A stretch of DNA of 64,000 nt from Pseudopithomyces maydicus (lineage: Eukaryota > Ascomycota > Dothideomycetes > Pleosporales > Didymosphaeriaceae), in assembly GCA_026873275.1 (NCBI GenBank), contig JANTUC010000001.1, forward strand, positions 3,534,001 through 3,598,000, written 5' to 3'. The position numbers and the translations under genes were made by a program. Under the pieces are notes generated by a model. That model did not search any database. It saw nothing but the letters and a program-made list of their open reading frames with translations, and was not told the origin of the DNA. Shown here piece after piece: positions 47,299 through 58,287 of this stretch. The first letter of the stretch is position 1. Each line of letters begins with the position of its first letter.

Positions 47299-49112
47299 CT
47301 ATCCCTTATTGTGCCTTCGCAGGAGACCCGAGGAGTCCTCCTCCTCCGCTCGGGCGGCACTCCTCTCCTTCTTCTCCGCCTCGCTGACCGCCTCCTTTGC
47401 GGCCTTCTTTGCGCGCTCCCTGCTGCCCTGGTCGCCCTCCCCGATGCGTTCCAGCTCCTGGCTAACCTTCATATTAAGTGAGTCGACAAATCGCTTGTTC
47501 TCAGGGCTCAGTGTACCATTACCATTTCTCTTCTCCGCGGCGGTGCCGTTTGCCTTTGGCTTGCCGTTCGACGAGGTGGGCCGGCCACGGCCGTTCACGA
47601 GCTGGTCGATGTTGTTCTCGGCGGACTTGCCGAGCGACTCGATCTCGCGGTCGACGCCCTGGATGGCGTCGCGGGTGGACTTGGCAATGGCCTGCTGGGT
47701 GGAGCGGCTCTTGGCGTTGGACTTGTTCGATCGGAGGTAGCTCTTGACGAAGAAGCGCATGAACAGGCCGGTCAACGGGGCGAGGTAGATGAGGTTGAGG
47801 TAGATGGCAAAGGCCTGGCCGCTCGTATCGATGCAAGGGACGTGTTCGTACTGCGTGCGGTAAACGGTTCTAGTCTGAGTCTGAGTAGCATGTTGAATAG
47901 GGTGTTGAGCGTGTTGGTTGGCTCCAACGTGGGCATGGGCAGAAGGGGCAGCATTGGCGGCAAAGACATTCTCCGCGAGACCCTCGTCGCCAGCGGCGCG
48001 GTAGATCCACTTCTTCAGGAAGGCGAGTCCGGCACCGGTGGCGGCGGGGACGGCGGTCGAAGTCACGGAAGATGCGACCGAAGCAATGGACGAGGCGTTG
48101 AGCTTGGGGACGACCTTCTCGGCAACCTCGTAGGCAACGGTGACAGGGACGGTGTACGATACAAACAGGTGGGCGGCGGCGAAGGTAACACCAACGATGA
48201 ACTGGGTGATCTGCATGGTGGTGAGAGTGCGCTTGATGCCCTGGGGCACACGGAATCCGAGAGCGGTAACGGTGTAGTAGGTGTACTAGCGATAGGTTAG
48301 CAGGTGGAAAGTATGTTGTATTTATGACGTACCATCATGGCGTGGATGCCAGAGTTGACGAGAGCAAACATCCAGATGGGAGCAGACATGTAGCGGATAC
48401 CGGACCACATGCTGAGCATGGCACCGGCGTGGTGGTAGGTCTGCAGGGTGGAGCTGCGCTTGCCCTTCATGATGATGATGACGGTGTCAAGCACCTCGTA
48501 GAACTTGGACAGGTAGAAGATCCAGCCCCAGAAAGCGAGACCCTCGTTCCACACGCGACCCAGGTCGTCCGACTGGGGCAGGCCGTAGGGATCGAGCTGT
48601 ACATTGGGGTTCTTGCTCTCCCACTTCTGCTGGTCCGCGTTGAAGTAGACGGCATCTCCGAGGCCGCGCGGTCCGTGGATGTGGCACAGGGCGTCGACGG
48701 TTCCCACGACGGCGTTGGGCTCGGTGTAGTGCGGGATGGCATGCTTGAGCGAGCGGATCATGGCCCAGCAGGTGACGGCCGAGTAGACGGCGAGGAAGAC
48801 GTTGTGCAGGATGACGAAGGCGTGGAAGGCGCGCGTCTTGCTGATCCGCCAGGGCTTGTTGCCATGCTTGCGGTTGTATGCGTTGAGCAGCGAGATGGAG
48901 GTGGCGTAGACGGTGGCGATGGTCAGCGGCACGATGGGCTGCAGGGCGCCGTTGTAGATGTGCTCGGGGATGGGGAAGGGGTTGCGGAAGCTCGTGAAGG
49001 GGGCCTCAGCGACGGGCGGCGGGATGGCAGGCGGGGCGTGGTCTGGGGGAAACTTGAAGACGGCCCACTTGGGGAACTCGCCCGGGTAGAGGCTCGGTCC
49101 TGCGCCCGACAT
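47299..49112 (-). CDS. Fatty-acid elongase, ELO/Sur4 family (3-ketoacyl-CoA synthase)
   Basis: ER multi-pass enzyme condensing malonyl-CoA with long-chain acyl-CoA. 588 aa, intact, two exons (48333-49112 and 47299-48285) around a 47-nt intron. The motif order is canonical: KFYEVLDTVIIIMKGK (203-218), LQTYHHAGAM (223-232) with a Gln at the first position of the His box (Q-x-x-H-H), MWSGIRYMSAPIWM and NSGIHAMMYTYYTVTALG across the splice, then TTMQITQFIVG. The protein is much longer than the usual 300-350 aa. It has a loop with Ala/Ser/His-rich sequence between the last helices and a roughly 150-residue charged C-tail (SRERAKKAAKEAVSEAEKKER) with no di-lysine retrieval signal at the end. Chain-length preference is unknown. 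Start 49112 is chosen over an upstream GTG/CTG-like extension because it is the first ATG. Confidence 0.93.
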
Positions 49113-50342
49113 GATGGCGGACGGATTCACACGAAGGCGTGTGCGAGGGCGACTGCGGTGGAGGGACTCGGGGGGCACTCGGACGGAGCTAGCTGGCGAG
49201 GGAAAGCGTCAGCGCTGGGGCGCAATGGGCTCCTGTTTGCGTGGTGTTGACAGTGACGACATACCTCGTTCAGCACCACGCGAGGCGGGATGGTTTTGCT
49301 CGACGCTGCAATTGTCTCAACAGAAAACGAGAAAACGAGAAAAAGAAACCGCAAGCAGCACCGCGGCGTATTAAGCACTACCAGGACGGAACAAGAGGAT
49401 TGCTGGCCCACACAAATGCACACGCGCCCGCGACAGTTGAGCACCAGAAAAAAGGACGGGCTCTCTTAAAAATTCACAAAAGGCACAGGCCCTAGTCGAG
49501 TCGGCACAGCTAGCGCCTCAGTACCATCGCAGCCTCGGCAGCGCGCCCACACGCGAGTGGTCCACGCCTCGGAAGAATCGCTCCATCCAGCCACAGTCGT
49601 GTCGCGCGCCGCTGGAAGGGCTTGGAACCTCGAATGGAAACCTCCAGGGCGTCGCGGCTCCACGGGGCGGTGACAGTCTGGCTGTTCCTGCCAGCAATCG
49701 GCGGTGGAGGGGGCCCGCCAGCAGAGCAGCAGCCCACCACCCGCTGCAGGGGACGCCCGAGACCCTGGCTGGCCTTCCCCCCTTGCCGGGGTGCCCTGCC
49801 CCTCGTGCTCTGCCCTCCGCAAGCCCTGGAGAGTCCAATGGCACGGGTGCTGTTTGAGACAGTGTGCATGTAGGGAGCATGCACTCGACTTTCTGGGGAA
49901 GTGCTGCTGCTGTCTCAGATTGCACTGTTTTTGTAGAGCCCAGATCGAAAAGTAGGAAACTGCTGGATCAGCTGGGACGTGCCAATTGATTATTTGTTTG
50001 TTATAATAGATGTTGTTTGAGGCGATATTTTATTCTCCAGGCAATTGCTACAGTCATCCCACATAATACTATTTCTTCACCACCACCACCATAATTAACA
50101 CGGAGGACAAGTACTCTATTCAATAGAATATGCTAGACAATTATCTATTTTATTGTAATATGTACTGTTCAGGACGCCATATATCTAATTCTCCACGCAA
50201 TTGCTACGATCATCCCACATATTGTCCCCCTCCCTCACACAACCCAAACAACCAACTACAGAGGAAAACACCGCATTGCATCGAATAGGACATACACTCT
50301 ATTATCGATTAAAATGATACCCCTCTTATCCAAAACCACGCA
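49113..50342. other. Intergenic; elongase promoter
   Basis: No supported gene. GC-rich near 49.5-49.9 kb with several small open frames on both strands, none with a motif. 50.0-50.3 kb is AT-rich, with two related copies of a TCCA(G/C)GCAATTGCTAC(A/G)(G/A)TCATCCCACAT motif (about 50035 and 50194). Confidence 0.5.
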
Positions 50343-51604
50343 TCAAAACTTCGGCTTGCTACTCAGCGGTATCGGCGGCGCCTCCCCGTCCCACCACCAC
50401 CACCACCACCACCACTACCACCACCGCCGCCGCCCAACTCCTTCTTCTTCGGCGGCGGCGGCGGAGGCGGCCCCTTCTTCCCCAGCCCCCAGCCGTAGGA
50501 GACGGCGGCGGGCTCGCCTTCGACCCCGACGCCAGACTCCCCACCCTCCCCGCAATCCCATACTTCTGATTCAAGCCGCTCGCCGCCTTCCACCCCGCCG
50601 CGACCTGCTCGCCGTGCCGCTCGCGGAAATTATTCGCCGTGGATGCGGCGCTGCGCGCATCCGAGAGTGTCACCTTGGAGGGGTCGTTGCGGAAGTTGCT
50701 TGCGGTTTTGAGCGCGGCTTGCTTCTCGGTCCAGGTCGTGCCGGTTGCGGGGGGCGCGGAGGGGGTCGCTGCTTGGGGGGAAGACGTGCGCATGTTGGCG
50801 AAGCGGGATTGGAGCTCGTTGAGCTGGGAGGAGGGGTTGCGGCTTGGGACGGCGGGTGGGGTGGTGACGGAGGGGGAGGCTGTCCGGCGGGGAGGAAGGG
50901 GAGGTGAAGCATGGTGTCCGATTTCGAGCCCAGGTACTGAGACGCCTGCTTGCGTGAGGCGGCTCACAGCGCCTTGGTTCAGGTATCCCCCGGCAGCAGC
51001 CGTGTCCTGTGTAGCTTCTTGGTATGGCGGCGGAGGAGCGGGAGCGTAGGCATCGGGATGGGAATTCTGTCGCGGCGGGAGTCTCGGCGGTAGATTGGGC
51101 TTTGCGTTTGGCCTCGAGGACGGATCGATCGCTGGAGGGCTCGTCTGGTTGGGTCTGAAGGCCGGAGGCTTGGGCAGATGCGCGGTGCTGAGTCCAGTTG
51201 TGTCCGCTGCATAGGGTCCTGCAGGTCTTTCGCTTTCTTCTTCCCTCTGCTGTGCTTGCGCTTGCTCTCTTGCTGCGCGTGGCCTTGGGGGCCCTGCTGC
51301 ATCTCCATAGTATGCTCGGTGTTTGGGCGGCGGACCGAACGATGCTGGATCTTTGAGCGTCGAAAGCGGCGCTGAGACGTGAGCGTGCGCATCCTCTTTG
51401 CCGCCATCTGCGCTTCTGCCCATGGCCTTATTTTTCCACCCAGCCTGGACCTCTGTCAGTACGAGATGGCATCATCGAAACCAATGCAGTGCTACGTACC
51501 ACCGTATTGACGCCCTTGAAGTCCCCTCTCCAGCTCTCCTTCCCGCCTTCTCCCTTCCCTCCCGGATGCCATCCGTTTTTCGCAATACCCTTGAAGCCGC
51601 TCAT
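50343..51604 (-). CDS. Pro/Gly-rich disordered protein of unknown function (two apparent frameshifts)
   Basis: About 404 aa in two exons (51500-51604; 50343-51450). The N-terminus MSGFKGIAKNGWHPGGKGEGG and ESWRGDFKGVNTV is compact and looks conserved. The middle is Pro-rich with many PxxP sites (PPRLPPRQ, PPPPYQ, PPLPPRRT) suitable for SH3 or profilin partners. A helical segment follows (WTEKQAALKTASNFRNDPSK, then NFRERHGEQVAAGWKAASGL). The tail is polyPro, polyGly and a final IPLSSKPKF. Two single bases are missing at C runs on the plus strand (about 50480-50483 and 50391-50393); with both added, the CDS is 1215 nt. I see a resemblance in layout to fungal actin-patch adaptor proteins, but this is inference and I do not recognise a named family. 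Confidence 0.6.
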
Positions 51605-52458
51605 GGTGGCAGTCGACGTGTCTGCCGTAGTCAATGGTTCTTGCTGGGTGAACGGACTTAACGGCTAGAGCGATGACGCTAGCCAAGTCCCCATAGCTTA
51701 GTGAGTTCCGGTTCGCAAAGCACGCGACCCTCCCAGCTGTCACCATCCGCCATCATTGAATCAAGCTTTGCGGAAGGTAGTCTGTCTCTTCATTTTCTGA
51801 CAACCTATTTACAACCCATCACCACCTTCGTATACCTTCATATTCATTCTGTTCATATCCACTCATTATCATCCATCAAACGTCCATCTTTAATTTATCG
51901 TAAGGAGCGCAACGAAACAAAGTTGGAAAATGAGAAAAGCCCCCCTCGTACATTCGTCAGCATTACTTCCACACCGTCTGAGGACCCCTGTAAGGAATGA
52001 AATGACAAGACGTGAATTCGATCCCACCGCCCCGTTAGACGGCGCGTATCGTCGAGGTAGTGTCGAAGGAGTCGGGTGAGGGCTTATTGATCAGCCAAAG
52101 TGATTTTTGCATCGTGCAAAACGTGGCTTTGGCGACATGTGTAAGGACCGTCAAGAAAAGGTACCGGTGGGGGTTTATGCTAGTGTATCCATGCTGGTTC
52201 GCTCAATCAACGCCTGGAGATAAATGCGAGATGCGGAATGTGAAACCCGAAAAGAAAAGATCTGTGTGTACAAAGATATCGAAACGATCAAATTAGGCCT
52301 CGGGTATCCTAGTATCGCGGAAGAGAAGAGTGGCACTTGGGGCCAAAGTGCGGTGGTATAACGTCTTCAGAGATACCGCTCTCTTCCGCCCATATGCTGT
52401 CCACATCGATGTGGGACTAGATATTCAAACTGTAGACAGTGATGCATGAGTAAGACGG
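51605..52458. other. Intergenic
   Basis: Upstream of the Pro/Gly-rich gene and downstream of the PHD gene (both minus strand). No gene seen. Confidence 0.55.
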
Positions 52459-54655
52459 TTATCGTCGGAATACCGATTTGTGTGTGAGTGGAGAGTCGGA
52501 AAGATTAGGCATTGGTCCTCTAACTCTGCCGCCACGGACGAGCGGTGTTTGCCCCGTGCAGAAGACACAAACATAGACGGCAGGTACTTTGTTACCGTGA
52601 AGCCCAACGCACGGCATATGGAGCCAGTTTTTGCAACTTTCACATAGGATCATAGGGCGGCTATCGTCAGTTCTATTACAAACACAGCGAGTTGACTCGT
52701 TTGAAAAGCTGCTGCGAACGGTCGACGGAGTCGTCAAGGTTGTCTCGGAAGCATTCGTAGGAGAAGCACTGAAAGCGTTGTTGAACGGGTCAAATGTGGC
52801 AGGCTGTGTAAGGTCGGCCGACACTTGAGCCCAGCGTTGGTTATGGGCTTGCAGTTTGTTCTGAACGGAGCGGTGTTTTTGCCGCCCTTCTACAGCTTTC
52901 TTCAACGCCCCAAGCGCGTCTCCTGGAGAGTCAGGCATCTGCTGGTCCCCGTCATGAGTCTCCGTCGTCGAAGTTGGGAAGTCCATCATGCTGAACCTCC
53001 TGTATGAGTTGTCGGCAACACGTCTCGCAGGTCGAGAATTATCGAACGATGCTTTGTCATAGACACCAGACGACGGTCTTGGTGCCGGTCTCGGCATTTT
53101 GAAAGAGTTAGTCTGTTGTATTTCTCCACTATCGTTCCGAGCATGCTTAGAGGGATGACGCTGCTGCAAATTGAAAGATGTGTTACGACTGAGCGTGATG
53201 GTCTGTGGAGACTCATCATCTTCCGTGTCACTATCATCATCGGCCCACAATTCAGGGTACTGTCTCCGATGATCCTGGGGGTTCCTATGCGTCTCTCTAT
53301 CATCCTCATCCTCCTCGGCCGGAACAGTCTCCGTCCGGGCTCTGCCACTCTCGTCAACGATCAGACGTGTCCTAGGTCTACGAACTTCTGGAATAGCCCC
53401 AAGCAATCCGCCACTTGACCGTTTGAGTGGTGACGAACGTCGAGGGATGTTTTGAATTGCAGCGGCTGCAGACGACCGTGAATCCATGGACGATGGCCTA
53501 CTTTTCCTGAACCCACTGTCGGTGTTGCTTCGCTGTAGCACCGGTCGAGCATCAAAGGATGCGTTCGATGAGCTGGTGCTTGTGCGTGAATGCTGGCTCC
53601 TAGCCTGTCGAGATGCTTCCTTCTCCCGCAATGAACCCAGAAGCTGCGTCTCATATGGCTGTCTGGTCTCGACATGCTTGAGCACTGGGACCGAGGTATT
53701 GAAGGACGGAGACTGGTCAGGATTTGAGAAGCTGAAAAGCATGCTAGGGTCCACACCACCAGATGTCGATATAAAGGAGCTGGGGCGTGAATTGTGTCCA
53801 TCAACAGCGTTGCTTGTGGCAAAGGACGTACCGGTTTCAAGGGGCGACATTCCTTGAAGTGCTTGAAACGCTTGAGGGTTCATCTGACCACCAGTGGAGG
53901 TGTGAAACGTCTGCCAATTCATGTTTCCTTCCATTTTGTGCGGGGTGGGACCGAATGGGTCGGCTGCGAGAGGCATGTCTACATCCATTTGCATTGCTTC
54001 ATTAGACTGTTCCCAGAATAATCGAGAGTGGGGCAGGGGTGGAGCAGACATAGGTTCCGTACCGGGGAACTGCATCATGTCAGGCGAGAACTGAAGGCTG
54101 GAGAAGCCAAAAGGCGTCTGATTGAACAGTCCCTCGGATGGCGGCACCTGCCCCGGCGTACGTGCGATTACGGTGACGGGAGTTGCAGCATCTACACTCT
54201 GTTGAAGGCGGCGGGAGGTAGCATCCCTCGTGGGAGGCGGGGTTTGCATCTGCGAAGTATGCATACTGAGGTTCTGAGCCCGAGGCGCTGCCTGGATATG
54301 AAAGGCCCCCGCGGCGGGATTCACCGACTGCGAGTCTGGCGATGACGACAACCTTCTCGCCGGCTCGACTGGCGGCAGGGGAAGGTTGGTCAAAGCGAAG
54401 TGGTTGACATGGAACTCTGGATCATCGGGTGTGCGAACCTTATGACTCTGTGACGTCGACGGCCGCTCTATCGGCGTCGAAATGGTGAAGGTGGGCGTCT
54501 GGGCAGGCGTGTGCTGCCCATTGACTCGCGGGGTCGACCAGGCGTCGAGGAAGTGAGATTGAGGGAACGTATCAGTTCTGGGCGTCTTTAGCGTTGTGTC
54601 CGGGGCGGCGGACTTTGGTGTGGAGGAAGGACTGGGAAGGTGCCAGTCTGGGGAT
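52459..54655 (-). CDS. PHD-finger protein (5' end unresolved)
   Basis: Nuclear protein with a single C-terminal PHD finger that probably reads histone tails. The 732-codon main exon is open throughout. The finger is complete: CVCNRTDDSRPMILCESCKNW then HMPC and YVCVFC, giving a C4HC3 zinc pattern. The rest is Ser/Pro/Thr-rich and disordered, with KKAVEGRQKHRSVQNKLQAH and RRWSSPLKRSSGG-like basic patches and an acidic run (EEDEDD). The exon begins after an acceptor (TTGTCAG) in phase 2 with no in-frame ATG before a long conserved-looking stretch (SPDWHLPSPSSTP), so at least one upstream coding exon exists. A 5-nt exon at 54734-54738 (ATGTC) would give MSSPDWHL, but its donor GTGTTC is weak. 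Total length is about 730-740 aa. Confidence 0.8.
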
Positions 54656-54738
54656 CTGACAAGACGACAGCCAGTTAGCTTTGAGACGTTCAGGACGCAC
54701 TAGACGTATAGTGCAAGCGGACGGAGCGAACACGACAT

Positions 54739-57175
54739 GAGAGCAACACGGAGGACATGTGAAAAAGGACAGTGGTATTGAGCAAGGAAAGGCCATGGTG
54801 GGAGGTGAAGGGGAGTAGGTGTCGGGCGGCCTTGGGGCCGGGAGGGAACTTTGAAGTGGCAACCGTGCAGGTGCTGCCTGCCTTCTGCCTGAAACTACAT
54901 CTCAATTGGGCAACCTGCAAAGCGGAGGAAGCATTGCAGAACAGGCAGAATAGGCATGCAACGCCGCTGGTTGTCCGTTTCAAGAAAAGAGAGTAGAAAA
55001 AAATCCTTGGCCGCTTCCCAGCGTCATGATGTCTTGTGAAGCCTGCTTGGAGGAAGGCACGACGCAGTGCAGTACGCAGCAAATGGAAGGCAGCCCATAC
55101 CCATATATATGATGATCCACACTCATAGCAAAGCCTGTGAGCCAACTCGGATGCCGCAGAGACCATGTAGCGAAGCTCTATTCGGGGGGACGGTCGGGGG
55201 GAGCGGTGGGTGCGGCGGGGAGGGCGGGCGGCGAGCGGCGGGGAATGGTGGTGAAGAAGTGCTCTGTTGCTCTGTTGCCGGCGTCCTTCCTCGCAGACAG
55301 AGAGACAATGCAGGTACGCAGGGAACAGGCGCTGTGGGACGTCAACGCTGAGAGAGGCTCGAAGGGGTTGGGCCTCGGGTGCTGTGGGACGTTGCGGCAG
55401 GCACAGGAACCACACGAAGGGGTGAGGTGAAGGGCAGCGTCGACGTCGGGAAGCCAGGGCGGGATGCTCCTGGAGGGGTCAAGGGCTCAGATGGCTTCTG
55501 AGGATTGACAGAGGGTAACTTTTTCTTCACCGAGCGAGACCAGTGGGGCCGGGGAGGTGTGCAAAGAATTACTGGCAGCAACCATGAATTATTAGACGTA
55601 CCGGCGGTGGCCCGGCGACGGCAGCAGCTGTCCGGAATGCAGCTCTCCTGAAGCTAAGGAGGGTGCAGATCAGGTACCGCGCCGTAGCGGGCTGGAGTGT
55701 TCGTGGGGATGCATGGAGAGTGGCTTCATTATTGGCAGGGGCTGCAATGAGGGCATTCACAGAGGCAGCGGAAGAGAGAAGCCTCCGCTGCTGCTCGGCG
55801 CAAGGCCAGCACTGCGATAGGCTGGGCGGCTAGCGGCGTCCGAGGGATTGAGGCGCCAGATTGGATAGCTGCCGGCACAATACATGACGACGGCTGATGG
55901 GCAGCGCGATAGGTAGACGAGAGCATCGTGAGAAGACGCGGCGGTGGGCTAACCTGGCCGTGCTGTCCGCTAGGAGCCCCGGCCAACCATCTGTACAAGC
56001 CGCTCCAGCGTTGAGCTCCACCAGCTGGCTTGCTCCACGAGCCCTCTGGTTCTGTCTCCTCAGAGGCCTCTCCTGAAGCCAACGTCACCGGAGCTGCCAC
56101 GGCTCGAAGCAGCAAATGCACAGCCTATCACGCCCGTCCAGCTGGCAGCTCTAATATCTGCTGGCCCTATGCCCGCACCCAGGCCCTAGCGAGCCCTGCA
56201 CCCTGCAGCAGTCCTGTCAGTCTGGAAATTCCATATGGAAATGCGGCCAATCGCCATCCATCGCTTTCCTGACCTCTGGATGCTGGGCGACTGTCCGCTC
56301 GTGTTGGCTGGGGGCGGCCAGTCTCCGTCCGCGCCGCACTCAGAAGGAAGCTCCTCAAGGAGCTACGGGGCGAGGTTGGTGGCAAGTCGCTCTTGTCCTG
56401 CCCTGCTCCTGAGAGCCATATACATGCATTTCCTCCTGCTCTCGTGTACCTTTGCCCTATCCGAGATGCGGAGCGGACACTTTTTGTGGTACACTAGCTT
56501 GCCAATTCACGCATCACATGCTCGCTAATCACTCATCTTCATGCAAGGTACGCTTCCTCGAGTCCTTGCCTGCAGCAAAAACCACCAATGGCGACTGTGA
56601 ACGGGCTGGCACTACAGCGAGGGAGCTGAACGATGTCGCCGCCGTCGAGAGCAGCTCGTCCCTTGACCACATCCCACCCCCGCGGCGCTGACTGGCCCCA
56701 TCCGTTCTCCATTCTTGGCCTATTTGTGCTGTCATTCCGGTCACTGCAATGCACCAAGTGGGTCAGTCACATTTGAGAGAACCGCGCCTCAGAACCGAAA
56801 ATCGATCCGTAACATCATTGCATTACTATCGGCTGCTATATATATCCAGTGCCGTCATCATCGAGATTAGCATCCCTGTCGAACATACTAAATACCGAGC
56901 GATGTCCATGTTTTTTGCTCCAAAAAGAAAAGACACGAAGGCGCGGCTCATGTTCTCGCCATCCCATCATCCCACATGTCCGTCAACCGGGGTAGGGAGC
57001 ACGTTTTCTTTCCAAACGCCACACACTTCGCCTAGTGGACATTGGTCCCGTGTGCGGAAGCATGAACGAACTGGATGGATGCCAAGTTGCGAGCACAGTC
57101 AGCGTCTGGATCGCAGTCTTGGACGAACTGCATGCATATGTTCTTAGCTTTCATATATCTCATTGATTCATTCTT
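54739..57175. other. Intergenic; promoter side of the PHD gene
   Basis: No supported gene. GC-rich with several overlapping small open frames on both strands and no motif. It may hold a 5' UTR or a first exon of the PHD gene. Confidence 0.45.
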
Positions 57176-58287
57176 TCAACTAACGCCTCTTCCCACATGC
57201 GGGTCCTGTTGGTACGAAAGGTCCGAAACGACAGACATATCGTCGTGATTTCTATTCAACATCGAACCTGAAAGTTGCGACACTGCATCATCATCCTCCT
57301 TGGGGTCTTCGAAAGGGTTTCGTAGTGATTTGACCCTCGTTGCGTAAGACGGCGCTGAGGATTGAGACGACCTCGAGAGTGACGAGCGATGCATTCTGAT
57401 ACTGTTGTTCCTTGAGTTCAAGCTGCGAGGTTTGTATGGTGGCGGTGGTTCTTCGAGCAGGCTATTGCCATCCGCAAACGGGTCGCCGAGTCCTGTTCGG
57501 TCATTGTGGGTCGACAAGACGTCCGATGTGTCGATACCTGTCATGTAATTGCCGTTCGACCCAGCTGATATGGGGCCCAGAATAACGGGAGAGGGTGCAG
57601 CTGGAGCCGGTGCATCGCCTGAGACAGAAGTGTACCAAGGTGATCTCGATACCGGCATCGGTACTGGTTCCACTGGAGCTCTGTATGCTTGGACTGACGG
57701 CTGTTCGAATTTTGCCTTCTCCTCAATCTGGGCTTGGGCTTGCGAAATCTGCCTTTGCTTCTTGCGTTTCCGGAGGCAGAAAAAGATTAGAGCACCGACG
57801 ATACCCAACACAACCACTGGTACAACCCCTGCGGCGGTGTATATTGCTGCGCGATTCGTTCGGTACATTTCTCCTGGACCATCCATCGCTCCACCTTCGA
57901 TCGTGGGTACAGCAGACGGGCTTCCCCCTGGGCATCATCAGGACCACTGGCCCATACCGTGAGGATCGAAGCCGGTGGATATGTATGTGGCCCTGTTTCC
58001 GAGTGTGGAGTGGTTGACTCTGTAGCTTTGGGGGTATTTGTTTCTACTGAAATACTAGTGAGCCATGAAGGAGCGCCTGATGGGATTGAAGTAGGCTTTT
58101 GCCCCCAAGTCAATGCGGTTGGTCGTCCATGGTTGCGATCATCGTCGTTGAAGTCGTCGCCAGTAGCCGTAGCATGTTGAGTTGGAATAGGTAAAGAATC
58201 CATCGGGTTATCCTCAGTCATCCAGAGCGGGTGGTCGTCGTCACTTCGTTTTTGAGCATACTGCTGTTGGTCGCTCCGGGGAGCCAT
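57176..58287 (-). CDS. Single-pass membrane protein with Ser/Thr-rich ectodomain and PPxY motif (one apparent frameshift)
   Basis: About 370 aa, single exon. An N-terminal 135 residues of Asp/Ser/Thr/Pro-rich disordered sequence leads to one transmembrane helix (about 148-171, YTAAGVVPVVVLGIVGALIF) flanked by the basic stop-transfer CLRKRKKQRQ. The cytosolic tail is Ser/Pro-rich, has EEPPPPYKPR (PPPY near 282-285, a WW-domain/Rsp5-type ligand) and ends with acidic and Ser-rich segments. There is no signal peptide, so topology would follow the positive-inside rule. One base is missing at C run 57924-57928 (plus strand); restoring it joins DDAQG to SPSAVPTIEGG and gives 1113 nt. The first ATG is 58287. 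The layout recalls Mid2/Wsc-type sensors or ubiquitin-ligase adaptors, but I cannot assign either. Confidence 0.65.

Noticed and set aside
48324..49250. 308-aa open frame on the plus strand
   Set aside because: Antisense shadow of the elongase; Val/Gly/Asp-rich composition is typical of such shadows.
5231..57928. Programmed ribosomal frameshifting as the explanation for frame changes
   Set aside because: The sites differ in sequence, occur in unrelated genes, lack a common slippery heptamer and all lie at G/C runs; assembly error is simpler.
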